Notes under the pieces: generated by a model
The model's input: only the letters and a program-made list of their open reading frames with translations
Told to the model about the DNA's origin: nothing
Database searches by the model: none
Shown here: one piece after another, positions 18,239 to 26,871 of the stretch
How positions within the stretch are numbered: the first letter of the stretch is position 1
Layout of the letters: each line of letters starts with the position of its first letter
Assembly (NCBI GenBank): GCA_020525365.1
Contig: JAIZOF010000001.1
Coordinates: 1,201,456 to 1,265,455, forward strand
DNA length: 64,000 nucleotides
Source of the DNA: Sulfurovum sp.
Lineage (GTDB): Bacteria > Campylobacterota > Campylobacteria > Campylobacterales > Sulfurovaceae
Direction of reading: 5' to 3'
Translations under genes and position numbers: made by a program

Positions 18239-19386
18239 CCTACACCCCAAAAAGCGTGCATAAACTGCTGGGCATGACCAGGATAGAGTGTCTTCATCTT
18301 GGCCAAAATAAGGTTATGAAAAACTCCATTCTCTGGCATATAGTAATCAGTAAGGTCAGGTGCCATTGGCTTAAGCATTGGCAAAAAGACTCGCTCAGTC
18401 GCCCAGCCCATATATTTGTCCTCAAGTGGTGGTTTTCCCACCACCGTTGCGGCAAAGACTGGATTTTCTTTCATCGTAATGGTCTCCACCTCCATAACCG
18501 GGAATGACTCTTTAAGTGTATAGTAACCAGTATGATCTCCAAAGGGGCCTTCAACTTCCATCTTTTCAGGGTCAACCAATCCTTCAATAACAATATCTAC
18601 ATCACGGGGAATATAGATGTCATTGGTAATGGATTTTACAAGCTGGGCATTTTGGTTGCGCACAAAACCATAGAGCAACATTTCAAACATCCCATGTGGC
18701 ATAGGGGCTTGCCCACACCAAATATAGAGTGGGTCTCCTCCAATGGCAACAGTCACAGGCATTTTCTTGCCTGCACGTTGATACTGGTCAAAAAAGTGGG
18801 AGGCATCTTTGTGTATCTGCCAGTGCATCCCTAAACGGTGCTTATCGTACTGTTGCAATCGGTACATTCCAAGGTTTTGCATCTTGCCATCAAGGCTTTG
18901 GGTATAAACCTGCCCCATTGTAATAAATGGACCACCATCCTCTTCCCATGTTTTAAGTATGGGTAATTTGTCTAAGTCTACTGCCTCTTTGGGCACAATG
19001 ACCTCTTGGCACTCGCCCTTAAAATTCAGACGCTTTGGAAATACATTTTTAAGATTAAAAAGCTTGGGTATCATTGCCAGTTTTTCCTTGAAACCTTTAG
19101 GCGGCTTCAGTTTAAGCAGTTCATCTATTCCCTCTGCTACAAGGTCAGGGTGTTTACCAAAAATTTTTTCGGTAAGTGCCTTATTTGCAAAGATATTCAT
19201 TAGGACAGGCATATCATACGCTATCTTCTTGGCTTTGTTAATCGGATTAGTAAAGAGTATAGGACGCGAATCCTCTTTTTTAACTTCTATGTAGGCAACA
19301 TGCGGAATCTCAAGTTCTACATCAAGTGGTTCATCTATTATTTTTAAATTGCCATTCTCTTTAAGCCACTGTATCACATCTTGCAT
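18196..19386 (-). CDS. ubiD: UbiD-family decarboxylase, C-terminus lost
   Basis: UbiD enzymes use prenylated FMN to decarboxylate aromatic or unsaturated acids, such as the ubiquinone/menaquinone precursor in quinone synthesis. Family segments include WEEDGGPFITMGQVYTQ, RLQQYDKHRLGMHWQIHKD, AIGGDPLYIW and EGPFGDHTGYYT. The protein starts at ATG 19386, but reliable sequence ends near MHAFWGVGA at about 18240; the last 14 residues come from a junction with unrelated low-quality sequence. Full family members run to roughly 600 residues, so about 200 C-terminal residues are missing. A 5' duplicate lies at 21338-21569 inside the inverted repeat. The loss is probably an assembly error and not a true pseudogene. 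Confidence 0.85.
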   Translation of the reverse strand: MQDVIQWLKENGNLKIIDEPLDVELEIPHVAYIEVKKEDSRPILFTNPINKAKKIAYDMPVLMNIFANKALTEKIFGKHPDLVAEGIDELLKLKPPKGFKEKLAMIPKLFNLKNVFPKRLNFKGECQEVIVPKEAVDLDKLPILKTWEEDGGPFITMGQVYTQSLDGKMQNLGMYRLQQYDKHRLGMHWQIHKDASHFFDQYQRAGKKMPVTVAIGGDPLYIWCGQAPMPHGMFEMLLYGFVRNQNAQLVKSITNDIYIPRDVDIVIEGLVDPEKMEVEGPFGDHTGYYTLKESFPVMEVETITMKENPVFAATVVGKPPLEDKYMGWATERVFLPMLKPMAPDLTDYYMPENGVFHNLILAKMKTLYPGHAQQFMHAFWGVGATRTNMTLVIFCE

Positions 19387-20360
19387 TGAACATCCCTCTT
19401 TTAAGTTATAACCATAATAATAAAAACCTATTATAGCAATTCATTCATACTAAAATCCCTAAAAACGATCAAACTCTTCTTGCATTTTTATCTCTTCTAA
19501 AGCTTCTCTTTCTGCATCACTCATCATCATTGTTTCTACTTTCTTGGCCAAAAGTGTTTTACTCTCTACTTTTGTAAAGTAAAGATATAGTCCAAAAACC
19601 AGAGCTACCGAAACAAGCATGACAATGATCTTTTGTGGTAAATCAAAAGTCTGTATGGTATCTTTGGTGCGTACTTCACAGATACCTCCAGGACAGTGTG
19701 TTACAGGGTCTTTTTGAAAAAGTCCATATATTTTACACCCTACGCAGACGGAAAATGCTGCTTCAAAAAAAAGTAGTGCCAAACAGAGTATGCACACCAC
19801 TACTTTGATGGGGTTATGCTGAAAGTGAATGACCAAAAGGTAAAACATAGGCAAAGCCAACAAAAGCCCTATGCTCCATGCAAAACGCTTCTGTGTCGCA
19901 CCCACATACTCTGGACGTTGATTTTGCACAAAAACCCTACCTAGTAATAGGCTGGGGGCATAGCGAGGTTGTATGGTTCGTATGAAGAAGTCTAACGTAA
20001 AAAATGAGATAAATACTTTAGTAACAATCACATGCCCCAATGCTACTGCATTCACAAGACTGAGTATCCCCATCAGAAAAAGTATTCCCGCTCCTGCACG
20101 TGCTTCTCTTTCGTTGAGTACAAGCACATCATACCCCTCTACTCTCTCTCCATACTGAAAAAATCCCACTTTATTTTCTCCTTTGCTGTATATAGTTCTG
20201 TAATTTTACTCAAACTGACTTATTTAAACCACATAGGAAATGTGCTACCCTCATTGCAAACAAGTCAACTTCACACTCTTGCAAAGGCTTTTTCTCATCT
20301 GCACTTTAAGTACCCACCGGAAATAAAAACAGCTCATCTCAAGGCTGTTACAAAATGCAT
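19155..20360. repeat. Perfect inverted repeat 1, left arm (1,206 bp)
   Basis: Exact reverse complement of 20364-21569, separated by only three bases (CAA, 20361-20363). It carries the first 77 codons of ubiD, the whole DUF4395 gene and its 5' region. The left arm seems the authentic one, because it continues into more ubiD sequence. Confidence 0.95.
19459..20169 (-). CDS. DUF4395 membrane protein
   Basis: A 236-residue inner-membrane protein of unknown function. The DUF4395 features are visible in order: TLDFFIRTIQPRYAPSLLLG, then the KRFAWSIGL helix, and EAAFSVCVGCKIYGLF with paired cysteines. Four membrane segments are likely. It has a Campylobacterota-style extension after the domain: HCPGGICEVRTKD, a further membrane helix (IIVMLVSVALVFGLYLYF) and an acidic amphipathic tail (AEREALEEIKMQEEFDRF). 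It lies 72 bases upstream of ubiD on the same strand. The paired Cys residues could bind metal or be redox-active; this is not established. Confidence 0.8.
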   Translation of the reverse strand: MGFFQYGERVEGYDVLVLNEREARAGAGILFLMGILSLVNAVALGHVIVTKVFISFFTLDFFIRTIQPRYAPSLLLGRVFVQNQRPEYVGATQKRFAWSIGLLLALPMFYLLVIHFQHNPIKVVVCILCLALLFFEAAFSVCVGCKIYGLFQKDPVTHCPGGICEVRTKDTIQTFDLPQKIIVMLVSVALVFGLYLYFTKVESKTLLAKKVETMMMSDAEREALEEIKMQEEFDRF

Positions 20361-20363
20361 CAA

Positions 20364-21569
20364 ATGCATTTTGTAACAGCCTTGAGATGAGCTGTTTTTA
20401 TTTCCGGTGGGTACTTAAAGTGCAGATGAGAAAAAGCCTTTGCAAGAGTGTGAAGTTGACTTGTTTGCAATGAGGGTAGCACATTTCCTATGTGGTTTAA
20501 ATAAGTCAGTTTGAGTAAAATTACAGAACTATATACAGCAAAGGAGAAAATAAAGTGGGATTTTTTCAGTATGGAGAGAGAGTAGAGGGGTATGATGTGC
20601 TTGTACTCAACGAAAGAGAAGCACGTGCAGGAGCGGGAATACTTTTTCTGATGGGGATACTCAGTCTTGTGAATGCAGTAGCATTGGGGCATGTGATTGT
20701 TACTAAAGTATTTATCTCATTTTTTACGTTAGACTTCTTCATACGAACCATACAACCTCGCTATGCCCCCAGCCTATTACTAGGTAGGGTTTTTGTGCAA
20801 AATCAACGTCCAGAGTATGTGGGTGCGACACAGAAGCGTTTTGCATGGAGCATAGGGCTTTTGTTGGCTTTGCCTATGTTTTACCTTTTGGTCATTCACT
20901 TTCAGCATAACCCCATCAAAGTAGTGGTGTGCATACTCTGTTTGGCACTACTTTTTTTTGAAGCAGCATTTTCCGTCTGCGTAGGGTGTAAAATATATGG
21001 ACTTTTTCAAAAAGACCCTGTAACACACTGTCCTGGAGGTATCTGTGAAGTACGCACCAAAGATACCATACAGACTTTTGATTTACCACAAAAGATCATT
21101 GTCATGCTTGTTTCGGTAGCTCTGGTTTTTGGACTATATCTTTACTTTACAAAAGTAGAGAGTAAAACACTTTTGGCCAAGAAAGTAGAAACAATGATGA
21201 TGAGTGATGCAGAAAGAGAAGCTTTAGAAGAGATAAAAATGCAAGAAGAGTTTGATCGTTTTTAGGGATTTTAGTATGAATGAATTGCTATAATAGGTTT
21301 TTATTATTATGGTTATAACTTAAAAGAGGGATGTTCAATGCAAGATGTGATACAGTGGCTTAAAGAGAATGGCAATTTAAAAATAATAGATGAACCACTT
21401 GATGTAGAACTTGAGATTCCGCATGTTGCCTACATAGAAGTTAAAAAAGAGGATTCGCGTCCTATACTCTTTACTAATCCGATTAACAAAGCCAAGAAGA
21501 TAGCGTATGATATGCCTGTCCTAATGAATATCTTTGCAAATAAGGCACTTACCGAAAAAATTTTTGGTA
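20364..21569. repeat. Perfect inverted repeat 1, right arm (1,206 bp)
   Basis: Exact reverse complement of 19155-20360. It ends abruptly inside the ubiD copy at 21569, after which the sequence becomes error-rich. It is probably a fold-back duplicate and not a real second locus. Confidence 0.95.
20555..21265 (+). CDS. DUF4395 membrane protein, inverted duplicate
   Basis: Residue-for-residue identical to the protein at 19459-20169 and located in the right arm of the perfect inverted repeat. It should not be counted as a paralogue unless read data confirm the palindrome. Confidence 0.6.
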   Translation: MGFFQYGERVEGYDVLVLNEREARAGAGILFLMGILSLVNAVALGHVIVTKVFISFFTLDFFIRTIQPRYAPSLLLGRVFVQNQRPEYVGATQKRFAWSIGLLLALPMFYLLVIHFQHNPIKVVVCILCLALLFFEAAFSVCVGCKIYGLFQKDPVTHCPGGICEVRTKDTIQTFDLPQKIIVMLVSVALVFGLYLYFTKVESKTLLAKKVETMMMSDAEREALEEIKMQEEFDRF

Positions 21570-21598
21570 GAGGTGCAGCGTACAAAATATTAGGGTGA
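21338..21598 (+). pseudogene. 5' fragment of ubiD, inverted duplicate
   Basis: The first 77 codons are identical to ubiD at 19386-19155. Identity stops at 21569 and the frame then ends after nine unrelated residues. It lies at the outer end of the right repeat arm and is very likely an assembly duplicate. Confidence 0.75.
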
Positions 21599-22790
21599 GC
21601 ATCATCCGCTGTCTTCATTTGACAATCGAGTTGTGCCGCAATCTTTTCAACTGTGTGAAGCTAACGTGCAGAATCAGTTCCCATCAGTGTTCAAATCTGT
21701 GCAGAATTGCCTGCCACAAACACTGTATCACATCTTTGGGCTGTCTGGCACAGAGACCATAACCATAATGTAGAAACCTGACCTGCTGAGACTATAAATA
21801 CTAAAATCTAAAAACGTCCGAGCTCTTCTTGCATTTTATCTCTTCTAGCTTCTTCTTCATCACTCATCATCGTGTTTCTACTTTCTTGACAAAATGTTTT
21901 ACTCTCTGCTGTAAAGTAAAGATGATCAAAAACCAAACTACCAGCTGGCATGTTTAATGATGCGTATTAAATCAAAGATGTATGTTGTATCTTGATGCGT
22001 ATCTGAACACTCAGGAGAGTGGTGAAAGTCCATGCTATTACGCGAACAATGCCTTTCAAAATGGTGCTGAAACATGCCTGCTTTGGGGGTTATGCTGAGA
22101 ATGGTTTGCAGGCAAACAGCTGAAAAGCCACAGTAACCTCCATGCTGCTTTGGCCTACTCTGGACGTGCGTATGCCTAACTGTGAGGGCATAACTGGTGC
22201 CTCGGTTCGTATGAAGAAGTCTGGCAAAAACGGACCACTCTTGTATTTTCGATCCGCATGCTGTCTTTACTGGGCTGGCTATCCCCATCGTATTCGCTCC
22301 TACCGTGCTAAGTTGATCACAACATCTCTACCTCCTCTCTCATGAAAATCCGCCATTACTATCTTTACTAACACGGTTGGTACTCAAACTTGTTTCATTA
22401 AACTACGCCAATGTGCACTCATTACACTGAGTCGGCTTCACGCTGCTACGAAAGGCACTCTCTCTGCACTTTCCACCGGCAGTAAATCCAGGCTGTTACA
22501 AAATCATCGTAGTAATCGTGCAGGCTGTTAGAGGCGACCTTCAGTTCAACCGTGAAACTCAAATATCTGTCTGTATTATCTGAAACAACTTTGTCTTTAC
22601 ATCATTAAGAGGGGTACGGATCCGTCCCATTCGGGCGTCTCCCTCTATCTATGTGCTGTTAACTGGGCTCGTTGATGCGATGTTACTCTGCGCCCGCTGA
22701 GCATGCGTAGTCATCCAGAGTGACGGTCGCTAACGGCATTAGGCACGCTCATCCAAGCTCGGCTTTGGGTATAATGTCCCGAATAATTTC
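21570..22790 (-). other. Error-rich third copy of the ubiD/DUF4395 region, then the SIR2-like 3' part
   Basis: From about 21590 to 22500 the bases follow 19200-20350 in the same orientation with many indels and substitutions; for example the ubiD 5' end lies near 21720 and the DUF4395 stop region near 21810. From about 22500 to 22790 it appears to continue, equally error-rich, into the 3' part of the minus-strand SIR2-like gene. Its order suggests the true genome runs ubiD - DUF4395 - SIR2-like. No intact gene can be called in it. Confidence 0.75.
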
Positions 22791-23145
22791 CCCTCTGCAA
22801 CTGGGTATTATCTTTTGCCTGTCTGAAAAGTGCTTCAAATAATTGGAAATAAAGAGTGACTACCTTGTCACGCAACTGATGATATTTTTCTTTATCAGAC
22901 AAATCTTCTTTTTCGAGTCTCTCTTCTGCCAATTTTCTTATTTTATCATCTAAATGTTTTTTTATAAACTTATCGAATTTATATGTCTCTTTTTTTAATT
23001 TTAAAAACCACTCTACTGCAAGTTCCCCTGCTAATGGGATACCAGAACTTTTCGAACACCCCGCACCCAAGAAAAAAACATAGTTCGTATCTTTGTCTCT
23101 TTTATGAGAAGCATATATCTCATCTATAAATTCATTTAGCGTCAT
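22711..23145 (-). CDS. SIR2-like domain protein, 3' part unreadable
   Basis: The start is ATG 23145, with an AAGGAATATAGAGA upstream region. Residues 22-43 (YVFFLGAGCSKSSGIPLAGEL region) match the NAD-binding GAGxS/CxxSGIP motif of SIR2-like proteins. A charged helical region follows (about residues 55-95: KKHLDDKIRKLAEERLEKED). Sequence is reliable only to about residue 118 (near 22790); the remaining residues come from error-rich sequence and the true C-terminus is unknown. SIR2-like NADase domains of this type often occur in anti-phage proteins, but no partner gene is visible, so a defence role is only a possibility. Confidence 0.6.
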   Translation of the reverse strand: MTLNEFIDEIYASHKRDKDTNYVFFLGAGCSKSSGIPLAGELAVEWFLKLKKETYKFDKFIKKHLDDKIRKLAEERLEKEDLSDKEKYHQLRDKVVTLYFQLFEALFRQAKDNTQLQRGNYSGHYTQSRAWMSVPNAVSDRHSG

Positions 23146-23291
23146 TCTCTATATTCCTTGTGCAAAATATGACTACTTTAGCTAAATTATCGAAATCAAA
23201 TTCGTATTCTTCTTCCATTGTTGTTTTTTAATAGTATTTTATTGGGTTAATGCAGAATTGCTAATACTCCCTTATATGAGATAATTTTCTG

Positions 23292-23975
23292 CTATATCAA
23301 TCCAAACTGCTCTTTATAAATTTCCTGAATATCTTGCTTATTTTTATAATCAATCAAATCACCTACTTCCACGGTAACTTCTCTTCGTACTGAATTATCG
23401 CGGATTGCTTCTTTTAAAATCTCTGCTGCATTTCCTTTAATATAGACTGGTAGTATTGGTAACTTATTTTTTAGTGCGATGATGCGTGAGCCATCTTTAA
23501 AGGTACCAATTTGTTTATCTGTTTTATTTCGTGTTCCCTCTGGGAAAATAAAAATTGAGTCCCCTCCCTTAACACCCATTTTGATATCAGAAAAAAAACC
23601 TGTCATCTGCTTCTGGCTTCTGTCAAGAAGGATGGACCCCCCATTGCGTACAAACATACCAAAAAAGAATGAATTATAAAGCTCTTTTTTAGAAACCCAA
23701 AAACCAAATATTTTTGTATTTTTTAACATAATCTCAATAATAGGAGGATCAATGATTGTCCGATGATTGCTTATTAAAAGAAATTGACCCTCTTGGGGTA
23801 GCTTATGGATGTTTTCAACTCTCACTTCAATATTAAGTGTTTTCATCTGCTTTTGCGAATACTCAAGTCGTAAACGTTTCTTTTCCATAGAATCACGGGT
23901 ACGCTTCAATTTTAAACCATATGAGTTGGTCAGATAGAGTGCTATCAAAAACTGTTTAATTTCCCTAAGCGTCAT
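23292..23975 (-). CDS. 1-acyl-sn-glycerol-3-phosphate acyltransferase-like protein (PlsC family)
   Basis: Membrane-associated acyltransferase of 227 residues. The catalytic HX4D motif is NHRTIID, and the substrate-binding motif FPEGTRNK follows about 70 residues later, with the usual LPILPVYIKG segment. It likely transfers the second acyl chain in phosphatidic acid synthesis, although related PlsC-type enzymes act on other acceptors. The N-terminal 50 residues are basic and amphipathic rather than strongly hydrophobic. It is divergent from radA. Confidence 0.87.
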   Translation of the reverse strand: MTLREIKQFLIALYLTNSYGLKLKRTRDSMEKKRLRLEYSQKQMKTLNIEVRVENIHKLPQEGQFLLISNHRTIIDPPIIEIMLKNTKIFGFWVSKKELYNSFFFGMFVRNGGSILLDRSQKQMTGFFSDIKMGVKGGDSIFIFPEGTRNKTDKQIGTFKDGSRIIALKNKLPILPVYIKGNAAEILKEAIRDNSVRREVTVEVGDLIDYKNKQDIQEIYKEQFGLI

Positions 23976-24100
23976 ACAATCATCCTATGTCATAAAATAA
24001 ATAAAATTATAACTAAAAAAATGTCAAAATGACATACTTTATGCTCTTGTAGAAAAATATTCCTATACTACATCTATAACTTTCCAATAAAAGAGAAATT

Positions 24101-25447
24101 ATGGCAAAGAAAAAAACAATATTTGAATGTCAGGCATGCGGTTTTCAATCTCCAAGATGGATAGGAAGGTGTACCTCATGTGGCGAGTGGGAGAGTATGA
24201 TAGAGCTTACTTCTAGTCAGATTAAATTTCTTAAAGAAACCTCTACATGCATCAACAATACCCTAGCTAAGGCAACCCCAATTACAGAGGTCAATGAAGA
24301 CGATATTACCCGTTTTCCCTCTGGTAGCGATGAACTTGATTTGGTACTTGGTGGGGGCATTATTCCAGGATCTCTAACACTTGTTGGTGGTAGCCCAGGT
24401 ATTGGAAAATCTACACTTCTACTAAAAGTTGTAGGCAATTTAGCACAGCAACACAAGCAAGTATTGTATGTCTCGGGAGAAGAGTCAGCCGGACAAATCA
24501 AACTACGGGCCAACAGACTAGGTGCCAACCATGAACGACTATATCTCCTCTCTGAGATCAATCTTCAATCTATCATTGCTGAAATTAATAGCCGTACTTA
24601 CGATTTTATTGTCATAGACTCCATCCAAACACTCTATTCTGATGAAATCCCTTCTGCTCCTGGTTCCGTTACACAGGTAAGAACCATTACTTTTGAACTG
24701 ATGCGTATTGCCAAGAACTTACATATTCCCATTTTTATCATTGGGCATATCACCAAAGATGGCTCTATTGCTGGTCCAAGAGTACTTGAGCACATGGTTG
24801 ACACAGTACTCTACTTCGAAGGTGACAGTAATTCTGAATTACGCATACTTCGTAGTTTTAAAAACCGTTTTGGCTCAACAAATGAAGTTGGTATTTTTGA
24901 AATGAATAAAGAGGGATTCAATGATGCCAAAAGTATGGCAGGACGCTTTTTTAATAAAGAGAAACTCCAATCTGGTTCAGCACTAACTGTTATCATGGAA
25001 GGAAGTCGTCCCATTATCATCGAAGTTCAAGCCCTTGTGAGTGAATCCCATGGACACCCTAAACGTAGCTCAACAGGTTTTGATAACAACCGTTTAGGAA
25101 TGCTTCTGGCACTCTTGGAGAAAAAACTTGATCTTCCTTTGGGAACTTATGATGTTTTTATTAATATTGGTGGTGGTATAAAAGTTACCGAACCTTCTGC
25201 GGATCTTGCTATCATTGCTGCCATACTCAGCTCTTATCGCGATAGAGAAATAAACACAGAGACTCTCTTTCTTGGGGAAGTCTCTCTTACGGGAGAAATT
25301 CGTGAAATTTCTAAATTATCACAACGACTCAAAGAGATAGAGACTCAAGGATTTAAAAAGGCAATCATTCCCAATAAACCTATGGAGAAGACAGCAATCA
25401 AATGTTTTATTGCAGACGAAGTATCAAAAGTTGTTGAATGGATGTAA
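24101..25447 (+). CDS. radA: DNA repair protein RadA
   Basis: RecA-like ATPase/helicase for branch migration in recombination repair. All parts are visible in 448 residues: an N-terminal four-cysteine zinc finger (CQACGFQSPRWIGRCTSC), Walker A GGSPGIGKST, Walker B-like FIVIDSIQTL, the RadA-specific KNRFGS motif, and a C-terminal Lon-protease-like domain (PSADLAIIAAILSSY). The length and order are normal. Confidence 0.97.
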   Translation: MAKKKTIFECQACGFQSPRWIGRCTSCGEWESMIELTSSQIKFLKETSTCINNTLAKATPITEVNEDDITRFPSGSDELDLVLGGGIIPGSLTLVGGSPGIGKSTLLLKVVGNLAQQHKQVLYVSGEESAGQIKLRANRLGANHERLYLLSEINLQSIIAEINSRTYDFIVIDSIQTLYSDEIPSAPGSVTQVRTITFELMRIAKNLHIPIFIIGHITKDGSIAGPRVLEHMVDTVLYFEGDSNSELRILRSFKNRFGSTNEVGIFEMNKEGFNDAKSMAGRFFNKEKLQSGSALTVIMEGSRPIIIEVQALVSESHGHPKRSSTGFDNNRLGMLLALLEKKLDLPLGTYDVFINIGGGIKVTEPSADLAIIAAILSSYRDREINTETLFLGEVSLTGEIREISKLSQRLKEIETQGFKKAIIPNKPMEKTAIKCFIADEVSKVVEWM

Positions 25448-25489
25448 TGCTTCAATCATTTGCATATATTAATTTTGATTGGTTAGACT

Positions 25490-25846
25490 ATGGCTATGAA
25501 AATTGGAACAGACATTGTGCAGATACAGCGTATCGAAAAACTTATTCAAAATCATGGTGTTACCTTTAAACAACGTTTTCTCTCCAAAGATGAGATTACC
25601 CTTGCAAAACAGACAGAGACTATTGCTGGATTTTGGGCAGCAAAAGAAGCAATTGCAAAAGCACTTGGTTGTGGTATTGGCTCCCAACTCTCTTTTCATG
25701 ATATTGTTATTACAAAAGATCATAAGGGAGCGCCTCACTTCAAACTTACCAAAGAGATACAAAAAAGATACAAAATCAAAGAGACTTCTCTCTCTATTAG
25801 TCACGATGGTGGATTTGCAATTGCTGTTGCTGTTATAGTGCAATAG
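25490..25846 (+). CDS. acpS: Holo-[acyl-carrier-protein] synthase
   Basis: Transfers 4'-phosphopantetheine from CoA to acyl carrier protein, activating fatty-acid synthesis. The 118-residue protein has both family motifs: IGTDIVQIQRIE with the metal-binding Asp, and FWAAKEAIAKALG with the catalytic Glu and Lys. The C-terminal SLSISHDGGFAIAVAVI strand pair is typical. It starts 42 bases after radA and may be cotranscribed. Confidence 0.95.
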   Translation: MAMKIGTDIVQIQRIEKLIQNHGVTFKQRFLSKDEITLAKQTETIAGFWAAKEAIAKALGCGIGSQLSFHDIVITKDHKGAPHFKLTKEIQKRYKIKETSLSISHDGGFAIAVAVIVQ

Positions 25847-25878
25847 TATTGTTACATTTTCCTATACAGAAACATATA

Positions 25879-26871
25879 TCAACTAAACTTTCTTAGATGC
25901 ATCATTTTAAAACGATCTCCCATCATTGTTGGAGCAATAAGTGTCTTAATTTTGTCTACTTCCCTAAGATAATTTGCCTTGGAGGTTTGCTTGGAAAACT
26001 GTTCAAGAATATCAATGAGACCAAATCGGATTAATGCTCTTGCTTGTGTTTCATACACTTCTTCAGAAAACCCTACTACTTCAAATGCTTCAAGTACTTG
26101 TGAAAAATTGACATCATACGTAATATCATCCTTTTGAAATGACTCTGAGAGACTCAGCCCTTCATCAAAAAGTGCAAAGGTCTCATGTTTTCGATATACC
26201 CTTATTGAAAAGTCATTTCGTACATATTTTTCTCCATAATCAAAGGTTACAAAGTCACACTGCTTTATGCCTGCTCCCATTGCTTTGGCAAAATCATCAT
26301 ACCCTACAGAAATCTCTCCAGTTTGCAGGTAGTGCTTCTGTGCCCAAGATTTTATCTCTTCAGGAGCATCCATCCAACTTATTGTATGGTTCTCCACTGT
26401 TGCAATCTGCCCATCTTTATAAAGTTCACATGGAAAGGCATCAAATATCTCATTAGCGACCACAAAAGCATAATCAACATTTACCTCTGCAATATCATCA
26501 AAGTGTACCACTTCTACATCACTCCCAAAACGAGAAAAAATATAGTCACGCTGTATTGCCCGCAGTTCAGGCTGTCGCTCAACAATACCAAACTTCATAG
26601 TCTTAACCAAGCGTGGATTACAAGTATAGAGCCACTGTATCATATCGCAAAGCAAATACCCTTGGTGTGCTCCTACTTCGATCAGCCAACCATCACAATC
26701 AGCAATTTTATGCTCCAGCATTGTGTAAAGATAGTTTGCAGTACTTGCCCCAAAAAAAGAACTGGCACTCACAGCCGTATAGAAATCTCCCGCTTTCCCA
26801 ATTGACTTAAAATTTTTGTAGTATCCATTCTCTCCATAAAGCCATTCATTTATATATTGACTAAAATACAT
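25879..26871 (-). CDS. MidA/NDUFAF7-family SAM-dependent methyltransferase
   Basis: A 330-residue class I methyltransferase of the SAM-MT superfamily MidA (DUF185). The N-terminus GKAGDFYTAVS and the SAM-binding WLIEVGAHQGYLLCDM are characteristic, followed by VVANEIFDAFPCELY, which is nearly invariant in the family. In mitochondria the homologue methylates an arginine of a complex I subunit; the bacterial substrate is unknown. The start overlaps the end of the TolC-like gene by eleven bases, so the two are translationally coupled, which is an odd pairing by function. Confidence 0.88.
   Translation of the reverse strand: MYFSQYINEWLYGENGYYKNFKSIGKAGDFYTAVSASSFFGASTANYLYTMLEHKIADCDGWLIEVGAHQGYLLCDMIQWLYTCNPRLVKTMKFGIVERQPELRAIQRDYIFSRFGSDVEVVHFDDIAEVNVDYAFVVANEIFDAFPCELYKDGQIATVENHTISWMDAPEEIKSWAQKHYLQTGEISVGYDDFAKAMGAGIKQCDFVTFDYGEKYVRNDFSIRVYRKHETFALFDEGLSLSESFQKDDITYDVNFSQVLEAFEVVGFSEEVYETQARALIRFGLIDILEQFSKQTSKANYLREVDKIKTLIAPTMMGDRFKMMHLRKFS

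Noticed and set aside
19155-21569. The inverted repeat as a composite transposon or integrative element
   Set aside because: There is no transposase, terminal repeat or target duplication; the arms are ordinary housekeeping genes with a 3-base spacer.
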